Source: Yinghuangia aomiensis (GTDB taxonomy: Bacteria > Actinomycetota > Actinomycetes > Streptomycetales > Streptomycetaceae). Taken from it: a stretch of DNA of 64,000 bases. The stretch covers positions 238,514 to 302,513 of the forward strand of contig NZ_BAABHS010000010.1 of assembly GCF_039542225.1 (NCBI RefSeq), given 5' to 3'. Position numbers and translations under genes: made by a program. The notes under the pieces were generated by a model. The model made no database searches. It was not told the DNA's origin and saw only the letters and a program-made list of their open reading frames with translations. Of the stretch, positions 1 through 8,071 are shown piece after piece. The first letter of the stretch is position 1; every line of letters begins with the position of its first letter.

Positions 1-811
1 GGCCCATCGACGTACCCGCGGAACGCCGCCCGACCACGGTCAGCTGCGCCCGCTCGGACGCGTCCACCAGCGCGGCCGCGGGCGCGTCGTGCACGGCGGT
101 ACGCACCACCGGGACCTGCGGGTACTTCTCCGTCCAGCCCGCGACGGCCTCGGACAGCGCACGCGTCACCGCGTCCTCGACCGCGACCTCGTCGAACACC
201 GGGCCGCCCGCGATCGCCGACGCGCCCATCGTCCACCCGTGCAGCACCCGCACCCGCGTTCCCGGATGCGCGGCCGCCGCGGCGAACGCGAAGCCCAGCA
301 CCGCGTCGGCTTCGTCGCGCACGTCGATGCCCGCCACGACCTCCCGCGGCGGCACCGAACCGTCTGGACGCAACGCCTTGTCGCCTTCGGCCGGTGGCCG
401 CACCACGACGACCGGGCAGCGCGCCACCGACGCCGCGGCAAGGCTCGTCGACCCCAGCAGCAGACTCCGGAACCCGCCGCGGCCCCGCGAGCCGACCACG
501 AACAGCTCCGCATCCGAGCTTTCCTCGGCGATCATCGTGCCGACCAGGTCCGCCGCGTACGCCGATCGGATCTCCAGCTCCGGCGCCACCTCCCGGGCCC
601 GCTCCTCGGCCGCGTCCAGCACCGCACGGCCTTCCGCGAGCCCCGTCGCATGCCCTTCCGGCCCCGGCAGGGGCAGCCACGCATGCACGATCCGCAAGCC
701 GCTGTCCCGCGCCTCCGCCTCGGCCGCGGCCCACGCCACCGCCCGCAGCGCATGGTCCGACCCGTCGACCGCCACGGTCAGATGCCGGCCCTGCGCGTTG
801 ATCTCCGACAT
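1..811 (-). CDS. Universal stress protein, tandem UspA domains (C-terminus cut by window edge)
   Basis: Reading the minus strand from the ATG at 811 gives a protein beginning MSEINAQGRHLTVAVDGS, a typical first strand of a UspA domain with the conserved Asp. The first domain ends with the nucleotide-binding signature VVGSRGRGGFRSLLLGSTS, which fits the G-2x-G-9x-G(S/T) pattern of ATP-binding Usp proteins. A second domain starts at VVAGIDVRDEAD, and the window edge falls just inside its own VVGRRSAGTS motif, so about 270 residues are visible and only the tail is missing. Tandem Usp proteins are cytoplasmic and common in actinobacteria, often in dormancy or redox-stress regulons. It is transcribed out of the window and separated from its neighbour by a strong hairpin. 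Confidence 0.85.
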   Translation of the reverse strand, partial: MSEINAQGRHLTVAVDGSDHALRAVAWAAAEAEARDSGLRIVHAWLPLPGPEGHATGLAEGRAVLDAAEERAREVAPELEIRSAYAADLVGTMIAEESSDAELFVVGSRGRGGFRSLLLGSTSLAAASVARCPVVVVRPPAEGDKALRPDGSVPPREVVAGIDVRDEADAVLGFAFAAAAAHPGTRVRVLHGWTMGASAIAGGPVFDEVAVEDAVTRALSEAVAGWTEKYPQVPVVRTAVHDAPAAALVDASERAQLTVVGRRSAGTSMG

Positions 812-960
812 GTGGTGAATCCCCTCAGCCGTTCCGTGCCGTCGTCTGCCGTCGATGGCTTCGCCCTGCCGTTCATCATCGACTCTGCCCGCATCGGTCC
901 CGCGCAGACAGGGCCGTAAGTCCCGAGGTCGGGACGGCTCGGCCGGACGGGGGCAGGCAT

Positions 961-1000
961 GCCGCTGCCCCCGCCGGCCTCGACCGACGGGGGCAGCGGC
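961..1000 (-). terminator. Perfect 13-bp hairpin after the solute-binding protein gene
   Basis: The arms GCCGCTGCCCCCG (961-973) and CGGGGGCAGCGGC (988-1000) pair perfectly around a 14-nt loop. The hairpin lies 8 bp beyond the stop codon at 1008 of the gene read leftwards, so it is the likely terminator of that unit. There is no T-run, as is usual in high-G+C actinobacteria. Confidence 0.75.
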
Positions 1001-1007
1001 AGTTGCC

Positions 1008-2678
1008 TCAGCTCGTCTTGCCCACCTGTTCCATGATCAACTGGCCCTCGTTCACCAACTGGATTCCGCCGATGTTCGTGCGGAACACCGCCGTCGTGGT
1101 CGCCGCCTGCCAGACCCACAGCGGCAGGTCGTTGCCGATGGCGCGCACCAGGTTCGTGTACGCGGCACGCCGCTGCTCGGGGGTTGACGCCGCGCGCGCG
1201 GCGTCCAGTGCGGCGTCGGCCGCCGGGCTGTTGTAGCCCGCATAGTTCGACGCGCTGTTCGAGCGGAACATCGTGTCGTACGACGGGTCCGGGTCCGCCT
1301 GCCAGCCGCCGTAGTTCTGCGCCTGGAAGTCGCGGTTGACCAAGCCCTTGGTGATGTAGGCGCCGATCTCCACCGCCTCGATCTCCATGTGCACGTTGCG
1401 GTACTGGTTCAAGCGGCTCTGCATGTACTCGGCCGTCTTGCGCGCCGTCGCGTGCGCCTGGGTCAGGAACGTGAACTTCACCGGCTTGCCCTCGGCGGCC
1501 AGTTCGTCGAACAGGCGCTGCGCCTCGGCCTGGTTGTACGAAGGCTGCTGCTGCACGCCCGGCTCCAGCAGGGCCGAGTTGTCGCGCAGGATGCCGCGGC
1601 CCGCGGTGACCTCGCCGTTGAACAGCGTCTTCATCATGGCGTCCTGGTCGATCGCCATGGCCACGGCCTTGCGGGCGCGCGGGTCGTCGAACGGCGCGCG
1701 GCGCAGGTTGAACATGAAGAACTGGCCGCCGTCGACGAAGTAGCTGTCCGAGTTAAGTCCGCGCTTGTCGGCGTCCGCCTTGGCCGCGCCGTCCGACAGG
1801 ACGGAGATGTCGGCCTGGTTGCTGCTCATCGCGTTGAAGATCTGCTGGTTGTCCGCGATGGACTTGAAGGTGACCTCGTCCAGCTTCGGGAGGCCCGCCT
1901 GCCAGTAGGTGGGGTTGCGGACCATCGTCTGGTGGTCGCCGCGCACCCATTCCTTGAGCGTGAACGGCCCGGCGCCGACGGGCTTGGTGGAGAAGCCCGC
2001 GGGGTCGGCCTTGAACGCGGTCGGCGAGGCGATGAAGCACAGGCCGAACGCGACCGTGCGGTCGAAGCTGCGGTTGGCCACCGGCAGGGTGATCCGCATT
2101 TCGAGCGGGTTCACCACTTCGGTGGTCACGCCGACGACCAGGGCGCGGCGCAGCGACTTCATCGCCGGGTCGGCGTGCGCGTCCCAGTTGGCTTTGACGG
2201 CGGCGGCGTCGTAGGGGGTGCCGTCGCTGAACTTGATGTTCGGGCGCAGCTTGAGTGTCCAGACCTTGCCGTCGGCGTCGGGGGCGAGGCTCTCCGCGAT
2301 CTTGGGCTTGACCTGGCCGGTCTTCGGGTCGAGGTAGACGAGCAGGTCGTACAGCGCGGTCATGCGGCTGCCGTCCGCGGTGGCGGTGTACGACGCCGTG
2401 AACGGGTCGAGGCCGCGCGATTCGACGGGCAGCGGGATGACCGCCTTCCCGCCCTGCACGACGGGAACGGCGGCGGCCGGGCTTTTCCCGCCGCCCGACT
2501 TGCCGCTGCCGCCGCCGCACGCGGTGGCGGCGAGGGCGAGCACGACCGCCGCGGCGGCGGTGCGGAACGCGGTGCGGAAGCGGGGTCGGGCGCGGCGGGC
2601 CGTTCCGCGGCCCTCGCGGGGCGGGACGGCGCCGTCGCGGGCCGGGGGATCGGTGGGGCGGAACAGGGACGGAGACAC
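1008..2678 (-). CDS. ABC transporter family-5 extracellular solute-binding lipoprotein
   Basis: This 556-residue protein is the substrate-capturing lipoprotein of a peptide/nickel/opine-type ABC importer (SBP_bac_5). The N-terminus has a basic stretch, a hydrophobic core and a lipobox LAATAC followed by a glycine/serine linker. The mature part shows family landmarks: a PVESRGLDPF start, LYDLLVYLDPKTG, a WTLKLRPNIKFSDGTPYDA segment and VNRDFQAQNYGGWQADPDPS near the C-terminus. The GTG at 2678 was chosen because AGGGAG lies 8 nt upstream. No permease or ATPase genes of the importer are in the window, so it is an orphan binding protein or shares a distant translocator. It sits behind TauD, amidohydrolase and flavoprotein genes on the same strand but has its own leader with dyad symmetries, so it is probably regulated separately. 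Confidence 0.88.
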   Translation of the reverse strand: MSPSLFRPTDPPARDGAVPPREGRGTARRARPRFRTAFRTAAAAVVLALAATACGGGSGKSGGGKSPAAAVPVVQGGKAVIPLPVESRGLDPFTASYTATADGSRMTALYDLLVYLDPKTGQVKPKIAESLAPDADGKVWTLKLRPNIKFSDGTPYDAAAVKANWDAHADPAMKSLRRALVVGVTTEVVNPLEMRITLPVANRSFDRTVAFGLCFIASPTAFKADPAGFSTKPVGAGPFTLKEWVRGDHQTMVRNPTYWQAGLPKLDEVTFKSIADNQQIFNAMSSNQADISVLSDGAAKADADKRGLNSDSYFVDGGQFFMFNLRRAPFDDPRARKAVAMAIDQDAMMKTLFNGEVTAGRGILRDNSALLEPGVQQQPSYNQAEAQRLFDELAAEGKPVKFTFLTQAHATARKTAEYMQSRLNQYRNVHMEIEAVEIGAYITKGLVNRDFQAQNYGGWQADPDPSYDTMFRSNSASNYAGYNSPAADAALDAARAASTPEQRRAAYTNLVRAIGNDLPLWVWQAATTTAVFRTNIGGIQLVNEGQLIMEQVGKTS

Positions 2679-2753
2679 CAACGACGCTCCCTGAGCAGGA
2701 GGAAATGCCGGACGGGTCGTGCGAACCAGGGCGCCTGGAGACAGCCCATGATG

Positions 2754-2818
2754 CTTGCCTCGGACAAGAAAACAAGAGGCAAGATCAGTTGATCCCCGCG
2801 GATGCGGAAACGTTTCCG
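2754..2818 (-). promoter_or_regulatory. Three dyads upstream of the solute-binding protein, one LacI-like
   Basis: Three inverted repeats sit in 65 bp ahead of the binding-protein gene. CTTGCCTC (2754-2761) pairs with GAGGCAAG (2776-2783). GATCA-gt-TGATC occupies 2783-2794. CGGAAACGTTTCCG (2805-2818) is a perfect 14-bp palindrome whose GAAACGTTTC core resembles operators of LacI/GalR repressors. No LacI-family gene is in the window, so the repressor would have to be encoded elsewhere. Confidence 0.5.
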
Positions 2819-2844
2819 TTGGCGGCGGTGTCGCGGCCGCTCGC

Positions 2845-2892
2845 CCGGGACTCCCAACGCCCGTGAGACGTATAGGGGTTGGGAGTCTCGGG
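2845..2892 (-). terminator. Hairpin after the TauD-family gene
   Basis: GACTCCCAAC (2849-2858) and GTTGGGAGTC (2878-2887) pair perfectly. The stem extends outward with one mismatch to about 2845-2892, enclosing a 19-nt loop. It starts about 25 bp past the dioxygenase stop codon in the direction of transcription, so it probably ends the flavoprotein-amidohydrolase-TauD transcript before the solute-binding protein gene. Confidence 0.6.
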
Positions 2893-2917
2893 GGAGCGGT
2901 TCCGGCGGTCGTGGCGG

Positions 2918-3736
2918 CTACTTCGGGCGGCCCCCGAGCACCGACACGCGGTGCATGCGGCGGTGCCCGGAGAAGTCCGGCAGCGCGTTGTGCAGCGTGC
3001 ACCGGTTGTCCCAGATGACGAGGTCGCCCGGGGACCACCGGTGCCGGTAGGTGAACCGTTCGGTGGTCATGTGCCGGTACAGGAACGCCAGGACGGCGTC
3101 CGCCTCGGCCGGCGGCAAGCCGAGGATGGAACGCGTGTACGTGTGGTTCACATACAGGCTCCGCGCGCCGGTCTCCGGATGCGTGCACACCACCGGGTGC
3201 TCGGTCGTGCGGTCCGCGGCGACGGAGGCGGCGTAGCGTTCCGCGGTCGCATGGCCGCGGACGTACGCCAGTTCGACGGTGCGCGCGAGATCGTGCAGCG
3301 CCGTCAGCCCTTCGAGGTACGTCTTCATCGGTGCCGACAGCGCGTCGTACGCCGCCGTGCAACTCGCCCACACCGTGTCGCCGCCGAACTCGGGGATGAC
3401 CTGGGCATGCAGCAGCGTCCCCAGCGGCGGACGCTCCAGGAAGGTCTCGTCGGCGTGCCACATGCTCGCCCGGGTGCCGTCCTCCGAATCGAGGACGCTC
3501 ACCCGCTCGCGCCCGCCACCGAGATTGGGGAAGAACGCGTGCACTTCCGGCTCCCCGAAGCGCTCGGCCAGTGCCAGGTGCCGGTCGACCGTCATTTCGG
3601 GGGCACGGAGCACCACCACCTGGTGGTCGAGCAGCGCGCGGTGGATGCCGTCGACGGTCTCCGCGGCCAAATCGGCGGAGAAGTCGACGTCGTGGATCTC
3701 GGCGCCCAGCGCGGCGCCGGTGCGGACGACGCGCAT
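2918..3736 (-). CDS. TauD/TfdA-family 2-oxoglutarate- and Fe(II)-dependent dioxygenase
   Basis: The 272-residue length matches TauD/TfdA enzymes, which hydroxylate sulfonates, aryloxyacids or related acids using 2-oxoglutarate and O2. The iron-binding HxD lies in MWHADETF (about residue 93), and the distal His is in NRCTLHNALPDF near the end, followed by the RxMHRVSVLG tail that contributes the 2-oxoglutarate-binding Arg. The segment ALLDHQVVVLRAPEMT corresponds to the family's conserved second strand. The start is 1 nt after the stop of the upstream amidohydrolase, so the two are probably translationally coupled and act on the same compound. The substrate cannot be told from sequence; N-acyl or sulfonated amino compounds are possible given the neighbours. 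Confidence 0.88.
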   Translation of the reverse strand: MRVVRTGAALGAEIHDVDFSADLAAETVDGIHRALLDHQVVVLRAPEMTVDRHLALAERFGEPEVHAFFPNLGGGRERVSVLDSEDGTRASMWHADETFLERPPLGTLLHAQVIPEFGGDTVWASCTAAYDALSAPMKTYLEGLTALHDLARTVELAYVRGHATAERYAASVAADRTTEHPVVCTHPETGARSLYVNHTYTRSILGLPPAEADAVLAFLYRHMTTERFTYRHRWSPGDLVIWDNRCTLHNALPDFSGHRRMHRVSVLGGRPK

Positions 3737-3737
3737 G

Positions 3738-5387
3738 TCAGCGCCCCGACCGCAGTACGACGCCGGGGCGCACGTCGACGTCGAGGTCGGCGCTGTCCTG
3801 CCGCACCGCCTGACCGTTCACCCACACGTGGACGATGCCGACGCTGTGCGCGACGAGCCGGTCGGCACCCGCGGGCAGGTCGTACACGCGTTCCATTGCC
3901 CCCACCCCGACCGTCTCCGGGTCGAAGGCCACCAGGTCCGCCGCCAGCCCCGGCGCGATCCGGCCGCGGTCCGCCAAGCCGAGGAACGCCGCGGGCCGGC
4001 CGGTGAGGCGGTGGACCGCCTCGGCGAGCGTCAGATGGCCGGTCTCCCGGACCCAGTGCTCCAAGAGGTGCGTCGAGAAGCACGCGTCGCAGAGCTGCGA
4101 CGCGTGGGCGCCCGCGTCCGACAGTCCGACGAGGACACGCGGATGCCGCAGCAGTTCGGCGAGTTCGTGCTCGTCGTCGTTGGCCAGCACGACTCGGAAC
4201 CGGGTGCGCAGGTCCTCGGCGAGCGCCGTGTCGATCATGACGTCGAACGGCGTCGAACCGTGCTCGGCGGCCAGGTCGGGCAGCGTCCGGCCGGCGAGCC
4301 CCGGCAGCTCCGTCTCGTCGACGTCGGTCTTCGCCAGCCGGCTGCCCCAGCGCTCCTCGGCCTGCGCGCGGGCACGCTCCCGCCACGCCGGATCCGCATA
4401 CAGCTCGGCGCGCTCGTCGGCGGGCAGCGCGAGGATCTCCTGGAAACTCGGCATCGTCGCGAACGGGAACGGATCCGCCAGCGTCACCTGCATGACCAGC
4501 GGACGGCACGACGTCTGCCCCCACACGTCCGTGCCCGCACACGCGTCGGCCCGCTTGACGGCAGCGCCCGGCGCGCCCATGCCGGTGAGCAGCGGGGTGA
4601 ACGTGACCGGCCGCCCGGTGGCGGCACCGACTTCGAGCAGGTGGTCGACGTCGAGGTCCGGACCTGCCGTGACCTGGATGATGCCGTGGCCGCAGTCGCC
4701 TACGACGGAAGCGAGTTCGTCGAACTCGGCGCGCTCCGCATGACGGCTGGGCACCGGCCGCCCGCCCGCGCCCTGATGCGACGTCGCCCGCGACGACGCG
4801 AACCCGAACGCGCCTGCCTCCATCGCCTCCGCGACCAGACTCCGCATCCGGGCGATCTCCTCGGCGGTCGCCGGGCGTTCCTGCTCCTCGCCGACCACGA
4901 ACAGGCGCAGCGGCGTGTGCCCGATCATCGCCGCGACGTTGAGGCGCGGCCGGGCCGCGGTCAGCGTGTCGAGGTAGTCGGGGAACGACTCGAAGTCCCA
5001 GGTGATGCCGGCGTGCAGCGCATCGAGGGACATGCCTTCGACGTTCTCCAGCGTCCGCGCCACCAGGTCGCGGTGCGCGGGCCGGGTCGGGGCGATGCCG
5101 AAGCCGCAGTTGCCCATCAGGACACTCGTCACGCCGTGCCACGACGACGGCGTCAGGTCCGGATCCCACAGCACCTGCGCGTCGAAGTGCGTGTGGATGT
5201 CGATGAATCCGGGGGCCAGGACCAGGCCGGTCAGGTCGACTTCGGCGGCCCCTTCGGCGACGGCCCCGGACAGGCCGCCGGGCTCGCCGACGGCGGCGAT
5301 GACGCCTCCGGCGATGCCGACGTCGGCGGGGCGCGGATCCGCGCCGGTGCCGTCGACGACGGTGGCGCCGCGCAGGACGAGGTCCAT
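3738..5387 (-). CDS. N-acyl-D-amino-acid deacylase-type amidohydrolase
   Basis: This 549-residue member of the metal-dependent amidohydrolase superfamily has the D-aminoacylase layout: a small N-terminal beta domain (MDLVLRGATVVDGTG), the metal-binding APGFIDIHTHFDAQ motif near residue 70, then WHGVTSVLMGNCGFGIAP, which is diagnostic for the deacylase/aminoacylase branch. The late GLSDAGAHASQLCD segment carries the conserved metal-ligand Asp, and the C-terminus returns to the beta domain. ATG 5387 is preferred over ATG 5411 because AAGGAGAA lies just upstream of it. The product would hydrolyse an amide bond in an N-acylated or cyclic amide compound in the cytoplasm. It is coupled to the TauD gene and lies 93 bp downstream of the flavoprotein. 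Confidence 0.85.
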   Translation of the reverse strand: MDLVLRGATVVDGTGADPRPADVGIAGGVIAAVGEPGGLSGAVAEGAAEVDLTGLVLAPGFIDIHTHFDAQVLWDPDLTPSSWHGVTSVLMGNCGFGIAPTRPAHRDLVARTLENVEGMSLDALHAGITWDFESFPDYLDTLTAARPRLNVAAMIGHTPLRLFVVGEEQERPATAEEIARMRSLVAEAMEAGAFGFASSRATSHQGAGGRPVPSRHAERAEFDELASVVGDCGHGIIQVTAGPDLDVDHLLEVGAATGRPVTFTPLLTGMGAPGAAVKRADACAGTDVWGQTSCRPLVMQVTLADPFPFATMPSFQEILALPADERAELYADPAWRERARAQAEERWGSRLAKTDVDETELPGLAGRTLPDLAAEHGSTPFDVMIDTALAEDLRTRFRVVLANDDEHELAELLRHPRVLVGLSDAGAHASQLCDACFSTHLLEHWVRETGHLTLAEAVHRLTGRPAAFLGLADRGRIAPGLAADLVAFDPETVGVGAMERVYDLPAGADRLVAHSVGIVHVWVNGQAVRQDSADLDVDVRPGVVLRSGR

Positions 5388-5480
5388 GGGTCGTTCTCCT
5401 TCGGGGGTCATCGGGTCATCGGGTCATCGAGCCGGTGCGCGAGCGGGGTGGGCGCCGGCGAGTGGGGGCTGGGGCGGCGG

Positions 5481-6944
5481 TCAGCGGGGCAGGAGATCGT
5501 AGTCCCGGGTGCGGAGCCGCCGGGTCTCCCACCAGTAGCGGCGCGCCGGATAGGGCCACTGGGTGGTGACGCGGCCGTTCGGTGCACGGAAGTAGCTGTG
5601 GCAGTCCAGCCACACGGTGCCGTCCATGGCCTGCTGGAGCCGGTCGTTGAAGCGGCGCTGCGCCGAGGCCCGGACTTCCAGGGCGGCCACGCGGCGGCGG
5701 GCGAGGGTGCGGACCGCGCGGGTGATGTAGTGGGCCTGCGCTTCGAGGACGAACAGGATCGAACCGCCGCCCTGATTGGTGTTGGGGCCGTACATGACGA
5801 ACAGGTTCGGGTAGCCGCTGACGGTCATGCCCAGGTACGCCTCGGCGCCGTCGGCCCAGTCGTCGCGCAGGCGGCGCCCGTCGCGCCCGTACACGTCCAC
5901 GGCCGCGAGGTACTCGGAGGCGCGGAAGCCGGTGCCGAGGATGATCGTGTCGACCTCGCGCTCGCGGCCGTCGGCGGTGCGGACACCCGATTTGGTGACG
6001 CGGTCGATGGGGTCGGTGACGAGTTCCACATCAGGGCGGGTGAACGTCGGGAACCACGTGTTCGACGGCAGCAGACGCTTGCAGCCGATCGCGTAGTCGG
6101 GGGTGAGCGCGGCGCGGAGGTCCTCGTCGTCCGGGATCTGGCGGCGCAGCAAACCGTGGTGCCAGCTCTGCCGCTCGGCGGTCCGCGCATCGGCCTTGTG
6201 GATCGATGTGTGCCGTTCGAGCTGCGCGAGGATCTCCCAGCGGTGCTTGCGCATCGCCAGCGGACTGCGCCGGAACTTCTCGATCTCCTCGGGCGCGTAC
6301 GGCCGCAGCGCCTTCGGCACGATCCACGCCGGGGAGCGCTGGAACACGTGCACCTGCGCGGCGGGTTCCGCGATCTCGGGGACGAACTGCACGGCGCTCG
6401 CCCCGGTCCCGATCACCGCGATCCGCTTGCCGGCCGGATCCTCGCCGTGGTTCCAGCGGGCCGAGTGGAACGTCGTGCCCGCGAAGTCGTCGAGGCCTTC
6501 GATGTCCGGATACGCGGGCAGGTTCAGCATGCCGAGGGCGCTGACCAGGACGTCGACTTCGAACAGCTCGCCGGTCTCGGCGGTGAGCCTCCACCGGCGC
6601 GCGGTGTCGTCCCAGCGGGCTTCGGCGATCGGGGTGCCGAGCCGCAGATGGGGTCGGATGCCGAACCGGTCCGCGATGCCTTCGAGGTAGGCGAGGATCT
6701 CCGGCTGGTCCGCGTAGGTCTTGCTCCACTCGGGGTTCGGCGCGAACGAGAACGAATAGAGGTGCGACATGATGTCGCACGCCGCGCCCGGATACGTGTT
6801 GTCGCGCCAAGTCCCGCCCACGCCGTCGGACTTCTCGAAGATCGTGAGGTCGTGGAACCCGGCCTGCTTGAGCCGGACGGCCATCGCCAGACCGCCCGCG
6901 CCCGCCCCCAGGATGCCGATGCTGGGCCCTGCGCCCACGGACAC
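5481..6944 (-). CDS. Baeyer-Villiger-type FAD/NADPH monooxygenase
   Basis: The protein (about 487 residues) has two Rossmann motifs, GILGAGAGGLAMA for FAD at the N-terminus and IAVIGTGASAVQF for NADPH near residue 165. Between them it shows GVGGTWRDNTYPGAACD, typical of flavin-containing and Baeyer-Villiger monooxygenases. FHSARWNH precedes the second Rossmann fold and fits the FxGxxxHxxxW-type fingerprint region only loosely. These enzymes convert ketones to esters or lactones, or oxygenate N/S atoms. The start is taken as GTG 6944 (GTG 6938 is also possible), directly behind GGGAGGGAGGG; an ATG at 6998 would place the operator-like dyad inside the gene. It is divergent from the IclR gene and heads the amidohydrolase/TauD series. 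Confidence 0.85.
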   Translation of the reverse strand: MSVGAGPSIGILGAGAGGLAMAVRLKQAGFHDLTIFEKSDGVGGTWRDNTYPGAACDIMSHLYSFSFAPNPEWSKTYADQPEILAYLEGIADRFGIRPHLRLGTPIAEARWDDTARRWRLTAETGELFEVDVLVSALGMLNLPAYPDIEGLDDFAGTTFHSARWNHGEDPAGKRIAVIGTGASAVQFVPEIAEPAAQVHVFQRSPAWIVPKALRPYAPEEIEKFRRSPLAMRKHRWEILAQLERHTSIHKADARTAERQSWHHGLLRRQIPDDEDLRAALTPDYAIGCKRLLPSNTWFPTFTRPDVELVTDPIDRVTKSGVRTADGREREVDTIILGTGFRASEYLAAVDVYGRDGRRLRDDWADGAEAYLGMTVSGYPNLFVMYGPNTNQGGGSILFVLEAQAHYITRAVRTLARRRVAALEVRASAQRRFNDRLQQAMDGTVWLDCHSYFRAPNGRVTTQWPYPARRYWWETRRLRTRDYDLLPR

Positions 6945-6961
6945 CCCTCCCTCCCTCTGTG

Positions 6962-6978
6962 AGGTCACTATTTGACCT
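6962..6978. promoter_or_regulatory. Palindromic operator between flavoprotein and IclR genes
   Basis: AGGTCA (6962-6967) and TGACCT (6973-6978) form a perfect 6-bp dyad with a 5-bp spacer in the divergent intergenic region. Its position just upstream of the flavoprotein start and about 60 bp from the IclR start suits a site from which the regulator controls both genes. Binding is inferred from position and symmetry. Confidence 0.55.
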
Positions 6979-7039
6979 GTGGGATTGCTTTGTGACACGG
7001 TGACGCTAGCTGAACTCCGTCGAAGGGGGAAGGGCCCGC

Positions 7040-7747
7040 ATGGCCGTCGGCCGACTCGGCACCGTGGAAAAGGCGCTGCGCGTCCTGACCGCCATCTCCG
7101 AACAGCAGCCCGTGACCGTCACCCGCCTCGCCCGCGCGCTGGACATGGACAAAAGCGGCGTGCAGCGCACCGTCGTGACCCTCCACGACGCGGGCTGGCT
7201 GCGGCAGGACCCCGCGACGAGCGCGTGGAGCCTCGACGCCCAAGCGCTGGTCGTGGGACGCCGGTTCGCGGGCGGCCTGTTCGACCGGGCCCGGCCGCAC
7301 CTCGAAGCGCTCGCGTCGGCGACGGGGGAGACCGTCACGCTGTGGGTCGTGCGGGGGCCGTCGTTCGTCGTCGTGGACTCGGTCGAGAGCAGCCAGCCGC
7401 TGCGCATCGTGATCCCGGTCGGGCTGGAGGCGCCGTTGACGACCGGACCGGGCGTGGCGGCGTTCCTGGACGAGGAAGCGAGGGGGCATCTCGGGGATGC
7501 GGTGCCGCCGGAGGACGAGCTGGCGGCGGTGCGGGCGCGCGGATACTACGTCACCACCGGAGGCGCGGCGGGGACGATCGCCATGGGGGCACCCGTGTAC
7601 GCGCCGGGCCCGGGACCGGGCGCTTCGGCGGTGGGGACGCTCCTGGTGACCGCGCCGGTGTCGCGGGCGGGAGCGGCCGAACTGGAGGCGATGGCGCCGC
7701 GGTTGCTGGCGGCGGCGGGCGCGGTTTCGGCGGGGAGGGCGGGGTAG
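7040..7747 (+). CDS. IclR-family transcriptional regulator
   Basis: The 235-residue protein has an N-terminal winged helix-turn-helix (GTVEKALRVLTAI, then TVTRLARALDMDKSGVQRT) and a C-terminal ligand-binding domain recognisable from GETVTLWVVRGPSFVVVDSV and PLTTGPGVAAFLDEE. IclR proteins usually sense a pathway metabolite and control an adjacent catabolic operon. ATG 7040 is preceded by GAAGGGGGAAGG. It is transcribed away from the flavoprotein-amidohydrolase-TauD block, sharing an intergenic region with a perfect dyad, so that block is its probable target. The effector-domain C-terminus looks slightly shortened and Gly/Ala-rich. Confidence 0.9.
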   Translation: MAVGRLGTVEKALRVLTAISEQQPVTVTRLARALDMDKSGVQRTVVTLHDAGWLRQDPATSAWSLDAQALVVGRRFAGGLFDRARPHLEALASATGETVTLWVVRGPSFVVVDSVESSQPLRIVIPVGLEAPLTTGPGVAAFLDEEARGHLGDAVPPEDELAAVRARGYYVTTGGAAGTIAMGAPVYAPGPGPGASAVGTLLVTAPVSRAGAAELEAMAPRLLAAAGAVSAGRAG

Positions 7748-8071
7748 GGCGGAAGCCCTGCTTCGCGTGCGGGGGACGGCAGGTGAGGTGGAAGCCCTGC
7801 TTCGCGTGCGCGCGCTGCGGCGCCGCTTCGGTCCGTGATGTGGGCCCGCCGCCGCTCGGTCGCAGCCCCGGACGCGTCATGGAATGACGGGGCGCGGCGG
7901 CGGGCTCGCGGCATAGTCAACGCGATGCGGCGGGGCCGTGTTCAGGGCCGAACGGCCCAGGTGACAGGGCCGTTCGGGCTCTCCGGGCCGGTGCCATACT
8001 GGCCCGCCGGACAGCCCGAAACGGGCTCTGCACTGGGCAGTTCGTCCGTATGCACGACAGGAGCCGCAGCC
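7748..8071. other. Gene-poor stretch with duplicated mini-hairpin and a strong hairpin
   Basis: This 324-bp gap between the IclR and globin genes has no convincing coding pattern. It holds two exact 21-bp copies of a small hairpin sequence (7751-7771 and 7790-7810) and a perfect 11-bp stem CCGAACGGCCC/GGGCCGTTCGG (7948-7958 and 7967-7977, 8-nt loop). The latter is a plausible terminator for the IclR transcript. An upstream in-frame GTG at 7991 could extend the globin gene, but lacks a clear ribosome-binding site. Confidence 0.55.
7751..7810. repeat. Two exact 21-bp direct repeats, each a small hairpin
   Basis: The 21-bp sequence GGAAGCCCTGCTTCGCGTGC+G occurs at 7751-7771 and again at 7790-7810, 39 bp apart. 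Each copy contains GAAGC-cct-GCTTC, a 5-bp stem with a 3-nt loop. They begin 4 bp after the IclR stop codon. Confidence 0.8.

Noticed and set aside
3279..6962. Very long plus-strand open frame (1227 codons) across the amidohydrolase and flavoprotein genes
   Set aside because: It is the mirror of real minus-strand genes in G/C-biased DNA. The product is His/Arg/Asp-rich without motifs.
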